Positions 1-11,999 of a stretch of 64,000 nucleotides of DNA are shown piece by piece (positions within the stretch are counted from its first letter, which is position 1; every line of letters starts with the position of its first letter). Made by a program: the position numbers and the translations under genes. The stretch comes from Plectrocnemia conspersa (lineage: Eukaryota; Arthropoda; Insecta; Trichoptera; Polycentropodidae). The DNA lies in contig VTFK01000459.1 in NCBI GenBank assembly GCA_009617715.1, positions 143,173 through 207,172 on the forward strand, in the 5' to 3' direction. Under the pieces are notes generated by a model. It worked only from the letters and a program-made list of their open reading frames with translations, was not told the DNA's origin and did not search any database.

Positions 1-159
1 ACCCATTCAGCTACGCGTCCTCTTCCAGCTCGCCAGTAAGAAGTAAGAGACATAATCTGCATATATTATTTGATTACCTGACGAAGCGAACGGCTGCCTT
101 CATTTGTCAGTTTCTTGTCTCTCGGCAAATTGTTACGCAGAATTGTTATTTAACAATGG

Positions 160-200
160 AGTTTCGCGCTCGCGCGCGCAGATGGCGCTGCCGCCTTCCA
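160..200. promoter_or_regulatory. CpG-rich patch with an ATGGCGCTG motif
   Basis: A run of alternating CG dinucleotides (about 162-180) is followed by AGATGGCGCTGCCG at 180-193. It stands out from the A+T-rich background on both sides. The motif resembles the core of insect CTCF sites and also YY1/Pho sites. A regulatory role is inference only; no ORF of note overlaps it. Confidence 0.25.
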
Positions 201-1725
201 AATACACAAACGCGCACAAAATTGACACCAAAGAAGATTTAATTAGTTAAATGAGATATACGTTATCACGGCTGAAATATGAAGGGTGGAGAGGATGGCT
301 AAAAAATATCAGATGTGTATACGTGTGGATAGGTGACGCGGTGTGAGGAAACAATAGGCGAGTTGTTACAAGGTATGATGAAAAATATTTTTTTCTTTGA
401 CTTTATCAAACGCTTTTTGAATTTTTTTATATGATTGTATCATACACTAGAGTGCAATGATCTTAAAACATAAATAAAAAAACCCATTAGGTTAGTGATA
501 ATAGATCGAGATTGACAAAAATCGCGTTGCTGTTCAAGAAGCATAAACCTGCAATGATAAAAATATTTTTATGCAATATATTTTTAATAATTTTTTGAGG
601 TGCTAAAAGCAGTGCTACTGACCTGTAATTATGAATACATGACACCTGTCACCTTTTTTATGAATCGTAGTGACCTTAAAGCAGAGGTAGCCAACTACTC
701 AGTGATCGACTTATTTTAATTTTAGGATATTTTTTTGTGGAATAGACAAATTATGAACTATTTTAATATTTTTAGTACAAAATTTATTAGGTTCATTACT
801 GTCATCAATATTAAAATTATCTACAACTTCTTTATTATTATCACCTATGCAATACATTAATGTGTCGTTCACAAACAGATGTATTTTACATTTTTTTTAC
901 ATCATTAACTATATCATTATAAATAAAAAAATAATGCCTGTTTATATCAGAGATGTCAATATGATTTTAATAAAATAATATATTTTTAAAAATATATTAC
1001 ATTTAAATCAGTAATTTACATCAGTATGAAACTCTTAATTTTTTTAATTTCACACAATTTTTCACTTAAAAATAAAAAAATAATATAAAACAGTTGTTTT
1101 TAAAAGTAAAATATATTAGACAATCATAGTATATGCTCAGAATTTTACGGTTTTATTATTACGGTTTCACACAATTACGGTTTCTTTAAAAAATTTGCTC
1201 TTAGAAAAAAATGGTAACTTACCCGTAAGGAAAATATTATTGAAGCTTTAGATTGCTTTATTGCATTTGAAAACATTTTTGCTGTCTAATTAATTCAGAT
1301 TTGAGATCTTGCAAGTTCAAAATTTAACATATAAAATATTAAAATGGCGTAAAAGTATTGCGACGGTAAATTCGCAAATCAAACCACAACATTTCCCTTA
1401 AACAATGACGACAAAATAGGCTAATTACATATTCCTCATGGAAATTATACAGTTGTGAGAGTTTCAACCAACTACACATTTTTTTATAATTTAGAGATCA
1501 TTCTAATGACTATTTTAAACAAACGAAAAGAAAAATCCTATTTCTAAAGGAAGGCTACATACAGTATTTTACACAACAATGGAAGCGAGATCTCGTTACC
1601 AAACAATTATGTTATTAATTGAAAATATTTCAACACCGTCCCGATATGTTAATCACCCATAAGTACCGCTGAAAAATTCCCTTATGCGCGTTAGATCATA
1701 CATTACCTTCATACATTAAATCTAC
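201..1725. other. A+T-rich stretch without a gene
   Basis: No coding signal is seen on either strand. The only item noted is GCAGAGGTAGCCAAC at 681-695, which resembles the end of some hAT elements (CAG-rich start, then GGTAGCCAA). No matching inverted partner with an 8-bp duplication was found nearby. Confidence 0.5.
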
Positions 1726-2190
1726 TTTGCGTTTTAAAATATTGTTGAACTTTCGTTTGGTTACCGATCGCTAGAGTGACCATTTGGACCATTTTTTAAA
1801 GCATAAATATATTTTGTGTGTCCAAGAAGCGATGCAATTGACTAACAAATATCCTCATCTGCGATTATCAAGAGCTATCTTGCGCTTTAAAATATTGTTG
1901 AGCTTTCGTATGGTTACCGATCCCTAGAGTGATCATTTGGACAATTTTTTTAAAGCATAAATATATTTTGTGTGTGTCCAAGAAGCGATGCAATTAACTA
2001 ACAAACATTCTTATCTGCGATTATCAAGAGCTATCTTGCGCTTTAAAATATTGTTAAGCTTTCGTTTGGTTATCGATCGCTAGAGTGATCATTTGGACAA
2101 TTTTTTTAAAGCATAAATATATTTTGTGTGTGTCCAAGAAGCGATGCAATTGACTAACAAACATCCTCATCTGCGATTCTCAAGCGCTAC
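1726..2190. repeat. Three-unit tandem repeat, 153-156 bp per unit
   Basis: Three head-to-tail copies begin at about 1726, 1879 and 2035. Each carries TTTAAAATATTGTT near its start, then CATTTGGAC, GCATAAATATATTTTGTG, AAGAAGCGATGCAATT and CATCTGCGATT. Units 2 and 3 are the most alike (156 bp spacing). Unit 1 lacks a TG dinucleotide step and is 153 bp. The third unit ends at CTGCGATTCTCAAGCGCTAC. This is satellite-like or minisatellite DNA; no ORF spans the units. Confidence 0.9.
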
Positions 2191-4732
2191 TTTGATTCAG
2201 CATTATAAAAAATGTCATATTTGGAGACGCAAAAGGGATACTCTGGAGAGACCACACGTAGCCACATAAGTAGAGACGAATAGACACGAACTAGGCGACT
2301 GCATTGACACTAAAATCATCAGTGGATTATCCAGAGAGACAGCTCGACCATTCACAGCTGCTCCAACGAAATCACAGCCAACAATAATACAATCTGACAC
2401 GCCAAAAAAGACTCCGAGTTTACAAATCTGCGATTTCAATTATTATAGGCTCCACTCCCTAATAGAGGCACCTACAATTCTCTATATATGTGATAATTAA
2501 TATATGGTAGTAATTGTGACCAGATTTTTTGGCGTCTATTTAGCTGCAAAGTCATACTTCTTCAGCCTCAAAACCGATCGACTTGTTTTAGGCCTGCTCA
2601 TTTCTATGACTATGGAAAACTGGAAGATCCCAAAATTAAATGGAATATAAAGATACTTTAAGGCAGATATTGAATCAATATTCCAGATCATTGTAATAGT
2701 GACGACTATTAAGCAAATTTGTGGCTTGTATTATTTAAATATATTTGCAAAAATACTTGTAAAAAAATGTATAAAAATAAATATTAAAGCACGTTTATTT
2801 GAGCATGTATACGCTGTGCCATTCGAGAATAAGCCCACTAAGCATTCCGCACTAACTAGCTGGCATAAACTCTTAGTAAATATCCACCCACGTACGTATA
2901 ATAATAAATTGCTGCCCTTAAAATATCTTTGTCTAGGCAAAAGCCAGGCAATAGGAAATGCTTTCAGCGTCAGGAGCCGAAATCAAGAAACAAAATATTT
3001 AGTTAGGAAGCGCCATTGTTTGCTGTGTAGCTATAAAGACGCCGATAAAAGGACTGGAGAGAGCCTGCAGGGGTAACACTGCTAGGGGTGTGAGGTATGA
3101 AAGACTCAAAATATAAGGAGGCATTTTATGGTGCTGCCGTGCCGTATAGTTTGCGCCGATACGATAAGACCTCAGTTTTACATATTAACACATAAATTGT
3201 GTGCTAATAATGTGTTTGCTTATGGGACGGCAATAAACGCGTGTGTGCCTAACTTTATTGTCATATTCTATTTATAATTTATTATATATTGACATCCATA
3301 TATTTTTTTGGTGATTTATGGTAAAGTTTTTCACTGTGGTAGCGATATTCCAATAAATAATCAAGTCTATAAATTCTATTTTTGTAATTTATTATTGAAT
3401 ATATTTAAATTAAATAATTTATAAATTAAATAATTTATTTCCGATTGACCTGAAATAATTTTATTTTTAAAGATCGAAATATTGTAGTTCGTAAGGACTT
3501 GTTCGAAGTTAAAAGCGGGAGACAAGAACGATTTTTTTTATAAATAAAATAAAGTTGAATTAAATACATTTTGTAATAATATTTTTAATTTATATTTCAT
3601 GAAGATTTAAATTCATACAGTTTTTTTGCTTTCAAAGGCAACAAAGCAGTGTTTCTTTTTAAATTATTTTATAGCAATAAGTAATGAAATTAAAATGTAT
3701 ATCTATTTAAAAAGTGATCACAGTTTCAGTGTTTATATTGAAAAAATTTGGAAATATTCCGAAGTCGATAGATTTTAATAGTAATCAAAATTATTATATT
3801 CAGTGTACTTTTGATTTTCCAGATGCGGATTATACGTGCTTGATACAATTTTTTTTATTAATTATCTAAAAAACGTATTACAATCAAGTGTTGCGAAAAT
3901 GCAACTGAAACTCATAAAATGCACCTTTTGGTCCTTGATAATTTAAGGAGACTGAAATAAACAATCTTCCTGTTGATTATTATAATCAAAAAGGAGCATT
4001 GATGTATATAGAGATCTTTGAAGATTTGTTCAAAATCAATGTAAAGGTTTGCCACTGTATTGTAATAAGAAAATGACAGTCTTATTGTTGTAAAATATTT
4101 GGTTGTGTAATAAATAAAAATAATAATAATCTGTATTGTAAATATATTATATATATTACAAAACGGATTATCTGCGTCCTGCATTTATTATTAATAATTT
4201 GCATCCAAAACACAATTTTTGAGCTCGATTTAAATTTGTAGTATTATTCTATAAAATACGAATGAAGTTGTTTGCGTTGTATTAAATTTTCGATTAAAGA
4301 ATGTGGAGTAGTGGTGCTGTAAGACGGTGGTGCTGTGGGGAGGTAGCAGTAGCTAAAGGCTTTCCAAGGCGCGGCACGATCAAAATTTAATTTATATTCT
4401 CGAAACAAAACAAGCATCGCCCCTTTTACGACCCTCAGAAGAAAAGGGGTGTACTTTCGTATACAGAGCGCCAGCAACGGCCTCCATGGGCCTGATTTCG
4501 TTATGTAACCCTTCGAATTTGGAAAGTTGGACGGAGCAAACGGGATGGATAGTTTTCAGGCTTTAGAATTGTAAGGTTTTTATTCTAAATTTAATTTTAT
4601 GATTTATTACTAAAATGGACGATTTAACATATTTATTTGAGCCGAGAAAATAATTGTTTAATAGTGACGCCTAAAATTATTAATAAATTTCTAATGGTTA
4701 AATAATGGGTTTCCAAATGACGTCCTTGTTTA
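2191..4732. other. Non-coding stretch, no gene recognised
   Basis: Short ORFs exist on both strands (for example 2215-2439 minus and 2699-3076 plus) but none shows a recognisable domain or a convincing start and splice context. Segments 2220-2640 and 4310-4560 are a little richer in G+C than the rest. 3240-4200 is a typical A+T desert. Confidence 0.45.
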
Positions 4733-4768
4733 GAATTCACGTTGAAAGCAATGAAATCGTGCCGTTGC
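4733..4768 (+). repeat. Diverged third copy of the 4.9 kb inverted-repeat arm
   Basis: GAATTCACGTTGAAAGCAAT followed by GAAATCGTGCCGTTG parallels the left arm of the neighbouring inverted repeat (ATTCACGTCAAAAGCAAT, then AAAATCGCGTCG), with a few substitutions. It lies about 160 bp upstream of that arm in the same orientation. This suggests the palindrome arose from a duplicated local sequence. Confidence 0.7.
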
Positions 4769-4842
4769 CATGCATATTAAGACTTTTTAATAACAATAAT
4801 ATGACTAACAATAAGTGAAAATCGAATGAAGCATATATAAAA

Positions 4843-5032
4843 TCGAATTTTGCCCAAAAGAAGGGCGCAAAAAACAATTATCCCTTCTCAGAAGTCAAAA
4901 ATTCACGTCAAAAGCAATAAAATCGCGTCGTTGTCGTCGTCGCCGACACGATTTTATTGCTTTTGACGTGAATTTTTGACTTCTGAGAAGTGATAATTGT
5001 TTTTGCTCCCTCCTATTGAACAAAATTCGGCT
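4843..5032. repeat. Long inverted repeat (hairpin) with about 67-bp near-identical arms
   Basis: The left arm 4863-4930 and right arm 4944-5010 are reverse complements with only a few mismatches and one indel. Weaker complementarity extends the arms out to about 4843 and 5032. The 13-nt loop (4931-4943) is a GTC/GTT trinucleotide run. Arm landmarks are TTCTCAGAAGTCAAAAATTC on the left and its complement on the right. It could be a non-autonomous foldback element or a source of double-stranded RNA if transcribed. No coding potential. Confidence 0.92.
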
Positions 5033-6379
5033 TAAATTTACTTTGATCAGTCTTCTTATAATAAAAGTCTTTAGTAATATTGGTAAGAATAGCTATCATA
5101 TTTATAAAACATAGTGTAATATGTAATGCAGACAAAATGGAGCAATATGTGAGATTTGATGTCTGTCTGTAATTATTCTTCCGCTTATTTTTCCCTGAGA
5201 GTTTGTATTTTAGACTAAACTATAATTAGTTTTAGCACTTTAATTAGGTTAGGTTTGGGTTTGAACAGCAAATGGACGTTTTGCAACTGTCAAATTGAGT
5301 TTCATTGATATTTTAGAGCAGCATATAATTTCATTAAGGTTCATAGTATGTATTTCATTAAATGACAAGCATTTTTCTCGCCAAATTCAAAGGGGGAGAG
5401 GGGACTGAATGTCTCAACCTGATCCTATAAAATGACGTTTCTAGAACAAGCTTTGTTGAATTTTTAATCATAAATGATATTTTAAAAATACTGTATTATT
5501 TATTTCTTAATTCTGTGCCAGAGTACAGGTACTTCAAGTTATAAGTAAACTCCTGAATACTATGAGATGACTACTCATTTTTGATTTAATATGACGATTG
5601 AAGTTGAACTGCTGCTTTGCTTCTAAGATTTAAACATTAACCCTTTGAACTGTAAGCTAATTTTAACACATTTTTTTAATTTGTTAGTATACATCTAGAA
5701 GTGCGTTAATTTTATGTGTTTTTCTATAAATATTTCTATTGTTAATTATTTAGTATTATTTTATATTGCATTTATAGTTAATTCTCAACGTTTTATTGCT
5801 TTGATTTATTTCACATACGTATTTATTTAATATTATTCGGCTTTTGCGATTTTTTTATATCAATATTTTCAATATTTTTCTTATAAAATTAATATAAAAT
5901 ATTTATGGTTATGTTAATTTAATTCGCACTCTTTAATTTATTAGTATTATTTTATATATAATTACAACGCTTTTAAATTAATATTTTTTCGGTTTTATAT
6001 ATATTATGTTAATATATAACTATCTGGAGTATCTCAAAACAGTAAAATATCGACCACCGTACATGTACGGCGATACTCCCCAAAGACAGGTTTTATAAAA
6101 AATTGATACATAATATATTATATAAAAAGAAAAATTATAAAAAATATGATATATAAAATAATACAAAACGGATAGCTTCTAGTAGCTGATGTTAAATTGA
6201 TCAATGTGCTATTAAGGAACTGGGTGGTGACAGCCATAAACGAGTCGGTTAATGCGGACGTTCTGTCTAGAGATGGCAATAATACCAGTATTACATTCTT
6301 TAATCATCAGCATAGAAAACTTTAATTTGTACCTGCTGTAAATTATATGGTATATACGTGTACTACTGTTTATATTTAT
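5033..6379. other. A+T-rich stretch without a gene
   Basis: No coding signal. A short TTAGGTTAGG is present at about 5245-5256, which is only two telomere-type units and is not an array. 5640-6050 is almost pure A+T. Confidence 0.5.
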
Positions 6380-6665
6380 AACCACTGTCCCGTGTGAACG
6401 TGTCGCGTTTCTGAAACGCACGTACGGGCCATATAAAGAAGATATTCGGTATACAGCGAGCCCGAAAGACAAGCCGAGTGGAGTTTCTTTGATCATAATT
6501 ACGGCTCGTCTGTCGCATGCAAACTCCAGCAAGACTTCCTCGCCGAATATATTATTTAACACAGTTTAAACTTCCAGACGGAGTGATACGGACGGACGAA
6601 AGTCGCAACCGTAAATAATTAATTTTTCAATAAAACTCCACGAGACCTCTGTGATTTTAGGACAC
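6380..6665. promoter_or_regulatory. GC-richer island in an A+T desert, possible conserved non-coding element
   Basis: Base composition shifts sharply from the flanks, with CG-containing words spread through it. A minus-strand reading frame of 116 codons (6212-6562) covers part of it but has no recognisable domain. The edge holds homeodomain-type TAATTAATT at about 6617-6625. Candidate enhancer or old insertion; function unknown. Confidence 0.2.
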
Positions 6666-6977
6666 AAAGGGTTTTAGTTGTTGATGCTTAAATAATACAT
6701 TAATTTGTATAAAAAAATGATAAAAATAATAATTATGAAAACTTTGTGTATTAAATGCAACAAATATTATTTATTTTTCAACTTTTTTGACGATAAACCA
6801 TGATATAGGTCATCTATAGATATATTAAAAAGCTTTTTGATAAAGTTTGTGATGCAAATTATATGGGCATTCGAGAAATCTATTTATAATTTTATTAAAA
6901 TTACGGTCAATGCAGACCGTACGTGACAGATGCAATAAAGTATCACAAGTCATTTCATTTTTTCTGTAAGAACTATT

Positions 6978-7180
6978 ATAATATCGTGTCTGGGAGATAA
7001 AAATTAGTGTTTAATATATAATCATAATTCCGATCGATTATCACAGATTAGGTTTACCTAGATTTTCCTAATCTCACGGATGAATATCGTGATGATTAAT
7101 TAAAATCGAGCTAGATCGTACATATCTAGTATTTAAAAGTGTCTAATAATGAGCTAATACAGCTCATAGAGTACATATTA
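6978..7180 (+). mobile_element. tRNA-type SINE, 5'-truncated body and tail
   Basis: The body reads CGTGTCTGGGAGAT at about 6983, then CCGATCGATTATCACAG, the palindromic TAGGTTTACCTAGATTTTCC, and CTCACGGATGAATATCGTGA. It ends with TAATGAGCTAATACAGCTCAT (about 7147-7167). The same blocks occur in reverse at 9706-9982, so the two form a subfamily. A tRNA-like head with box B is not recognisable upstream. Confidence 0.75.
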
Positions 7181-7529
7181 TATGCATTAAAAATAAAAAA
7201 ACAGGTTTTAAATTTTCTATATCTCATACTTGCTCAAAAAATTTAACGGCCGTTTCAAACCTATTTAACGGCAATTAAATTCAAGCTAATCTAATTACAT
7301 TTTTAGCTCGTCGTATCTGGTTAGGGTAAAAAAAGTATGTGAGCACTACACCTCCCTCTTGCTAGCCACGTGTATAAAACCGGATAAATAGTGCCTAAAT
7401 CAGTTACTATAGTATGAGACTTCTTCCGACAACACACAAGTAACTTTTACTTAAATTCTACAATTTTTAAAAACGAGGGTGCGTACGAACTCAAACCAAA
7501 ATAAGCTGGCGATCATCAACAGACGAAAT

Positions 7530-7640
7530 CAAAAAAGCAGCCGCATCTCTCTTCACGTCAACTCTAGTTCAGTACCCAGAATACAACCTGCTTTGCAGAC
7601 GACTAAATACTTTCTACGTAAACACAGATATGATTATTTG
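7530..7640 (+). repeat. Dispersed repeat, second copy near 54.0 kb
   Basis: CTCTTCACGTCAACTCTAGT and, downstream, GACGACTAAATACTTTCTAC recur with substitutions at 54000-54105 (CTCTTCACGTCAATTCTGGT and GACGACTGGATTCTTCAGAC). Both copies are on the plus strand. The class of element is unknown; no terminal repeats or ORF were recognised. Confidence 0.6.
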
Positions 7641-7898
7641 ACGTATACGCTAACATAGCAATAAAACTTTACATAAACGTGACTACATTTTTAAGCACAA
7701 ATATAAATTAAACACAAAAATAACTTATTGTGTCAACAACAAAAAATTGAAATATTGATTACAATCATTGCACAATTATAAATTGTAGAAAAAAAATATG
7801 TTTTTGACACAATATAAAATTTAAAATGCTTTGTTTTTGCATTTTTTAAAATAAAACGTTTTTTACAAGAGTGTTTAATGGTTTGTGTGGTATAAAAG

Positions 7899-8175
7899 GT
7901 GGCCAAATGCTGCCCCAGAGAGTCGCGATCGCGACCCTTATTCTTGTACATCGCGGTTAGGTTGTCAGTGCTTGAGAACGCTTCTCTTAAAAAATCTATC
8001 CAGATTCTTAATGAGCTTGACAATTACAAGGATGTTTTTAGCGATAGCTATGAAGAGCTAGATAAATTTATGTGTGATGGTGCTCTTATATTTTAGATGT
8101 GCAGCATATTTATTTGCAAGTTTAATTTTTTAATGACCATCGTGACACATTGAGGCAAACTATTAAGGCATAGTC
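7899..8175 (+). mobile_element. 5'-truncated non-LTR retrotransposon 3' end (ORF2 C-terminus and tail)
   Basis: The frame beginning around 7899 and ending at the TAG at 8094 reads CPRESRSRPLFLYIAVRL, then ENASLKKSIQILNEL and DVFSDSYEEL. This has the form of the C-terminal tail of Jockey/CR1-type ORF2 proteins (R-x-LF-x-IP...NSPI-x-R...N...DIF). The non-coding tail follows, with CCATCGTGACACATTGAGGC at about 8137. Everything upstream of the C-terminus (endonuclease, most of the RT) is missing. The same protein motif recurs at 13.6 kb and, reversed, at 11.7 and 12.0 kb. Dead copy; family-level naming is inference. Confidence 0.75.
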
Positions 8176-8739
8176 TAGTTTAAATATAAAATTATATAAT
8201 AAAAAAAGTATATGGTTTAAGTCTTACAAAATAAATACTGATAAACCTAGCCTGATCGTTAAGCTGACCATCAAACATTTTTTTTTAATTATTGTATTTT
8301 GAACTAAAAAAAATAATAATATAATTTTAAGTAGTCGAATGATATTATTTGCGACCCTTAAAATCAGTAATGATTATCTTCAGCTTTTAGGTTGAGTATG
8401 TAGTAAAGTCTGAGGAGAATAAATTTATCAAAAAAGATATCACTTTTGATATTTTTTTATTCATAAAATAGTTATAGTTTGTGGTTTTAGTTATTTATTG
8501 ATAAATACCATAGATCTTTTAAGAGGAATGTAATTGAAAATATTTAATTTAAACAATGCAGCGTATAAAATAATTTGGCAAAATCTAATCAAAAACCTCC
8601 CGCATCGATTTTCAATTAATTTTCATCCAGGATAACGTATACGAGCCGAGCTTTTATACGAGCATCACGTGAACTACGCTTGGGAAGGAATTATTACGTA
8701 GCCCATTAAAGTGTACGATTTTCTTAATTTGAAGTCGTT

Positions 8740-8990
8740 ACACACCCCGCCTCTATGTATGTATCTGCTACCCACCCACAATTCCCGTCCCTTCCCACCC
8801 GTACCTTATCTCGCAACATCCGCTCCATCGCGAAAGAGTTACGACGTAGCTCGCAGGCAGCTTCATTGCAAAGTAATATAAAGTCTAGGAGAGAGATGAA
8901 AGAGACCCACGGTCTACGGCGTAGACGTTTCTACGGTGCCACCGTAAAACGTCGTTTAAAGCGCACAATGTAACCGCCGGATTTAATTTG
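8740..8990. promoter_or_regulatory. GC-rich island, function unknown
   Basis: The island is richer in C and G than its surroundings. It includes ACCCACCCACAATTCCCGTC and a CG-rich second half (CTACGGCGTAGACGTTTCTA contains a short palindrome). A 72-codon frame (8755-8973, plus) translates to an arginine- and serine-rich peptide with no recognised domain. It may be regulatory DNA or an old insertion. Confidence 0.2.
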
Positions 8991-9235
8991 CGAGGTTTAA
9001 TTATTTAAACTTTCGATTCGAAACGACTGCTGTGTTGTGTTAACCGTATCGTATGTGTTGTAGCTTAATTTGGTTTAACTGAGGAAAAAGTTTAGAAGGC
9101 ACGCGTTCGTCGATGTCTACAATTAAAAATATATATTTATTAAATTACACAATATTACATACATTTTGGGTATTAAATATAAATTACATATACATATGAA
9201 TAGTACAAATAACGTAAAACAAGTGAGGGCTATAT

Positions 9236-9315
9236 ATAATCAGGACCACTAAGAGCGAACCCGGGCCCTGGGAAAACCATTATTTCGGGCCTCAAAAATG
9301 GCATTTTATATATCT
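9236..9315 (+). repeat. Dispersed repeat, inverted copy at 40.9 kb
   Basis: The block starts ATAATCAGGACCACTAAGAG, continues GAACCCGGGCCCTG, and ends GCCTCAAAAATGGCATTTTA. It matches the reverse complement of 40920-41000 over about 75 bp with scattered substitutions. No coding signal; the element class is unknown. Confidence 0.7.
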
Positions 9316-9705
9316 AAAAACGATCTGTCAATCTTGTAAGAGGCTATTTTGATGCTAGAATAATATGGTTATTAAAAATAAAATCAAAATATATCATCTT
9401 TCTTACATTCAATATAACGAAATTTTTTCTTTGGCACTGTGAGCTTCGCTATACTGAGATTTCATTGTAATATTTAAAACTAAATTACTACTAGATTTGT
9501 GTAGATATGTATGTAACACATATATAGTACAACAATATTATTCTCATGTATAAAAATCAGTTTAACGGGTTCTAAAACATATCTATAAACATTAAATTTA
9601 ATTATAATAATACAACAAAATTTTAAATAATTTAAAGTATTATTTATAAACTATTTATAATTAAACGTTTATTTTAATTCTATAAATTATTTTAAAAACA
9701 TACTA

Positions 9706-9982
9706 TTTTTTTTTTTTTTAATGATACTTAGTATGAGCTGAAATAGCTCATTATTATAGAATTTTCATTACCATATGTACGACCCGGCTAGATTTTAATT
9801 ATTCATACATGAGATTAGGAAAATCTGTGATGTTCGATCGGAATTATATTTATATAATAATCTAATTTAAATCTCCCAGATACGAAAGATGTTTAAAAAG
9901 ATTAAGGTCCGTATGGGGTTCAAACCCATCTCTTCAGTCAATAGTCAAGAGAAGTATATCACTAGTCTATCATGTTGGTTTA
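9706..9982 (-). mobile_element. tRNA-derived SINE with box B and poly(A) tail (minus strand)
   Basis: Read on the minus strand, the head contains a box-A-like GACTAGTGATATAC and a good box B GGGTTTGAACCCC (complement of about 9919-9931). The body follows with TCTGGGAGAT, CCGATCGAACATCACAG and TTTTCCTAATCTCATG. The tail is AATGAGCTATTTCAGCTCAT and then a run of about 14 A (plus-strand T run 9706-9719). Head, body and tail are in the order expected for a SINE. It is the most complete member of the subfamily that includes 6978-7180. Confidence 0.88.
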
Positions 9983-11725
9983 AAACAATTTCTAGTTTAC
10001 AATTTTCTTATTAGCCACAATAAAATAATTTACTGCGTTATTATAATTAAATACTATATACACATTACGTTTTTTTTATTTATCAAGATTTATCAATAAT
10101 TTCTGAAAAAATTAAAAAGTGAAAATAAAAATGCACAATTTTTTTAAAAATAAAAAAGAAACGAAAAACTTGTTAATAAAATATAATGACAGCTCAAAAT
10201 GTTAATTGCTCAATTAGTACATTACTAGTTATATATATTTTATGTACATCTTTCATTATAGACTCAAATTTTTTTCTTAGTATGAATTTTTAGATAACGG
10301 TAATAATAAAATGGATATAATATATTATAATTTTACCTATTTTTTTATGTAAATATAAAACGTTTATGTTAATGCGATAATCAATTTTAAAAACGTAGCA
10401 TTAAATATATTACATGTTACTAATTTAAAACAATTTTTTATTAGCTACATATAAATATAATAAAAATATCAATAGAAAATAAAATATTTGTAGTTATAGT
10501 TCAAGTTAAAAAGATCTAAAAACCTTTAAAAAAAGAAGTGAAAAAAATTAATTAGGTGCTATTTTAAGAATATTTACCTGAAGATCTTGAACCATTGAAA
10601 TTTGATCTTGTCTCTAAAGCAATATGTCCCTTAGAATTTTGTACTAATATTTAAAAATACATTGTAAATCTACATGTTTGAAACATTTTATATAAAGCGA
10701 CATCTACATGTAGGTATTATATCAAAACTATTCTAATACTTTAGTATGAGAATCAATATATTTGATTAATTGTGAAACTATGCAGCACTAGTATATCTAT
10801 GGAACATCTTATGAATATAGATCATTAGTCATATATTTTAATCAGTAGTTTGCAATACAGTAAAACAAAGCATACATATTCTTATGATACAAAAGCTCTA
10901 CCGAAATAAACTCACGTTTATACGGGCAAATTTTAATACTCTGTACATTCGTGTTAAACTATCAAAGTTTGCTGAGTGTGTGTTTGTGTATGTACGTTCG
11001 TAATAAAACGCGGCAACAAATATAAATCTTGGCAGCTGTTACATATTCGTGTCCCGTTTAGCATATTTTGCAGCTTTCGTTTCAAATGTAAATAGCAGGA
11101 CCGATTTTTGTCGCCGGCGATTTACATTATTTTCAATATGCGATTCCCGTTTTCGGACGTTTCTTATTGTGTGGCGCGCGCCCCGCGACCAGTTTGACCA
11201 CTACTCACCTGCTTGCTTACCTTTGAAATAGGGGCTTGGAAAACCAGAAATTACCATTCAATAGCCACTGAGCTATCGAAAATTTTGACTATGATTTAAA
11301 TGCATAGGTGAAGTGGCGATAATTGGACAGTGGCTTCCAACCGAGTAATGGATCCACGCGATTTTAGATTTTTTTTAAGAACTGCCATTGATCTTATTAT
11401 TCTTGATTTTCATTACAGTTAATTTCAGATGATACATAAAAAGTCATGCGTTATTTATGTAGATATTTTTTTATATGATTTAAATTTTATTTTGGTGATT
11501 GTCATTTATTTTTTCTATATTTCTTTTACTTTTATTTTGATTATTTATTTTACCAAATAATAATCTGTATTTTTACAATTAAACATACACATATAGATAT
11601 ACTATACGTCAGATTATATAGACACCAGCAATAAAACATATTTGTACACGTCTATTATTATTAAAAATGCACAAGAAATGTCTTTTTATACTAAGCAAAA
11701 AATGATTTTATTGTTCTTTAAAATT
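9983..11725. other. A+T-rich stretch, slightly GC-richer at 11030-11240
   Basis: No gene is recognised. 10000-10960 is simple A+T-rich DNA. 11030-11240 is GC-richer (CGCGCGCCCCGCGACCAG at about 11173) but the 60-codon frame there has no domain. Confidence 0.45.
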
Positions 11726-11925
11726 TCAACCATCCCACTTAAACTGTATCAGTATTTGCAGTTGTCGCCAATAAAGTTTCATTTTAAGAAACTGGACAAA
11801 GAAGCGTTGACATCCTAGTTTCAGTGGCAAGAAAAAGGGACGCAATCGCAACTCTCTAGGGCACTCTATAACCCGTAACTGAAAATTGCAGTAAATCAGC
11901 AGATTATCGACACCAGCTCTCAAAA
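11726..11925 (-). mobile_element. Non-LTR retrotransposon 3' fragment (ORF2 C-terminus), minus strand
   Basis: The minus-strand frame reads ECPRELRLRPFFLPLKLGC. It is the same C-terminal motif as at 7.9 kb (CPRESRSRPLFLYIAVRL). Nucleotide identity is clear around GCGATTGCGTCCCTTTTTCT on the minus strand. The frame then diverges and the copy is truncated on both sides. Confidence 0.7.
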
Positions 11926-11999
11926 ACTTAATTTAATACACGCTATGTCGTAAATCTTCTCGCAAAAATGTAATAGAATTCTATCAAAGCACCGAAAAC

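Noticed and set aside
2699..3076. 125-codon plus frame
   Set aside because: The frame opens with GTG, is partly mirrored by a minus-strand frame, and shows no family motif. Its length is possible by chance in a local GC rise.
5244..5257. TTAGG telomere-type repeat
   Set aside because: Only two units, so this is background occurrence rather than a telomeric array.
6617..6625. Hox cluster regulatory DNA, suggested by TAATTAATT and TCATAAA words
   Set aside because: Such words are expected by chance in A+T-rich DNA, and no Hox exon or homeobox is in the window.
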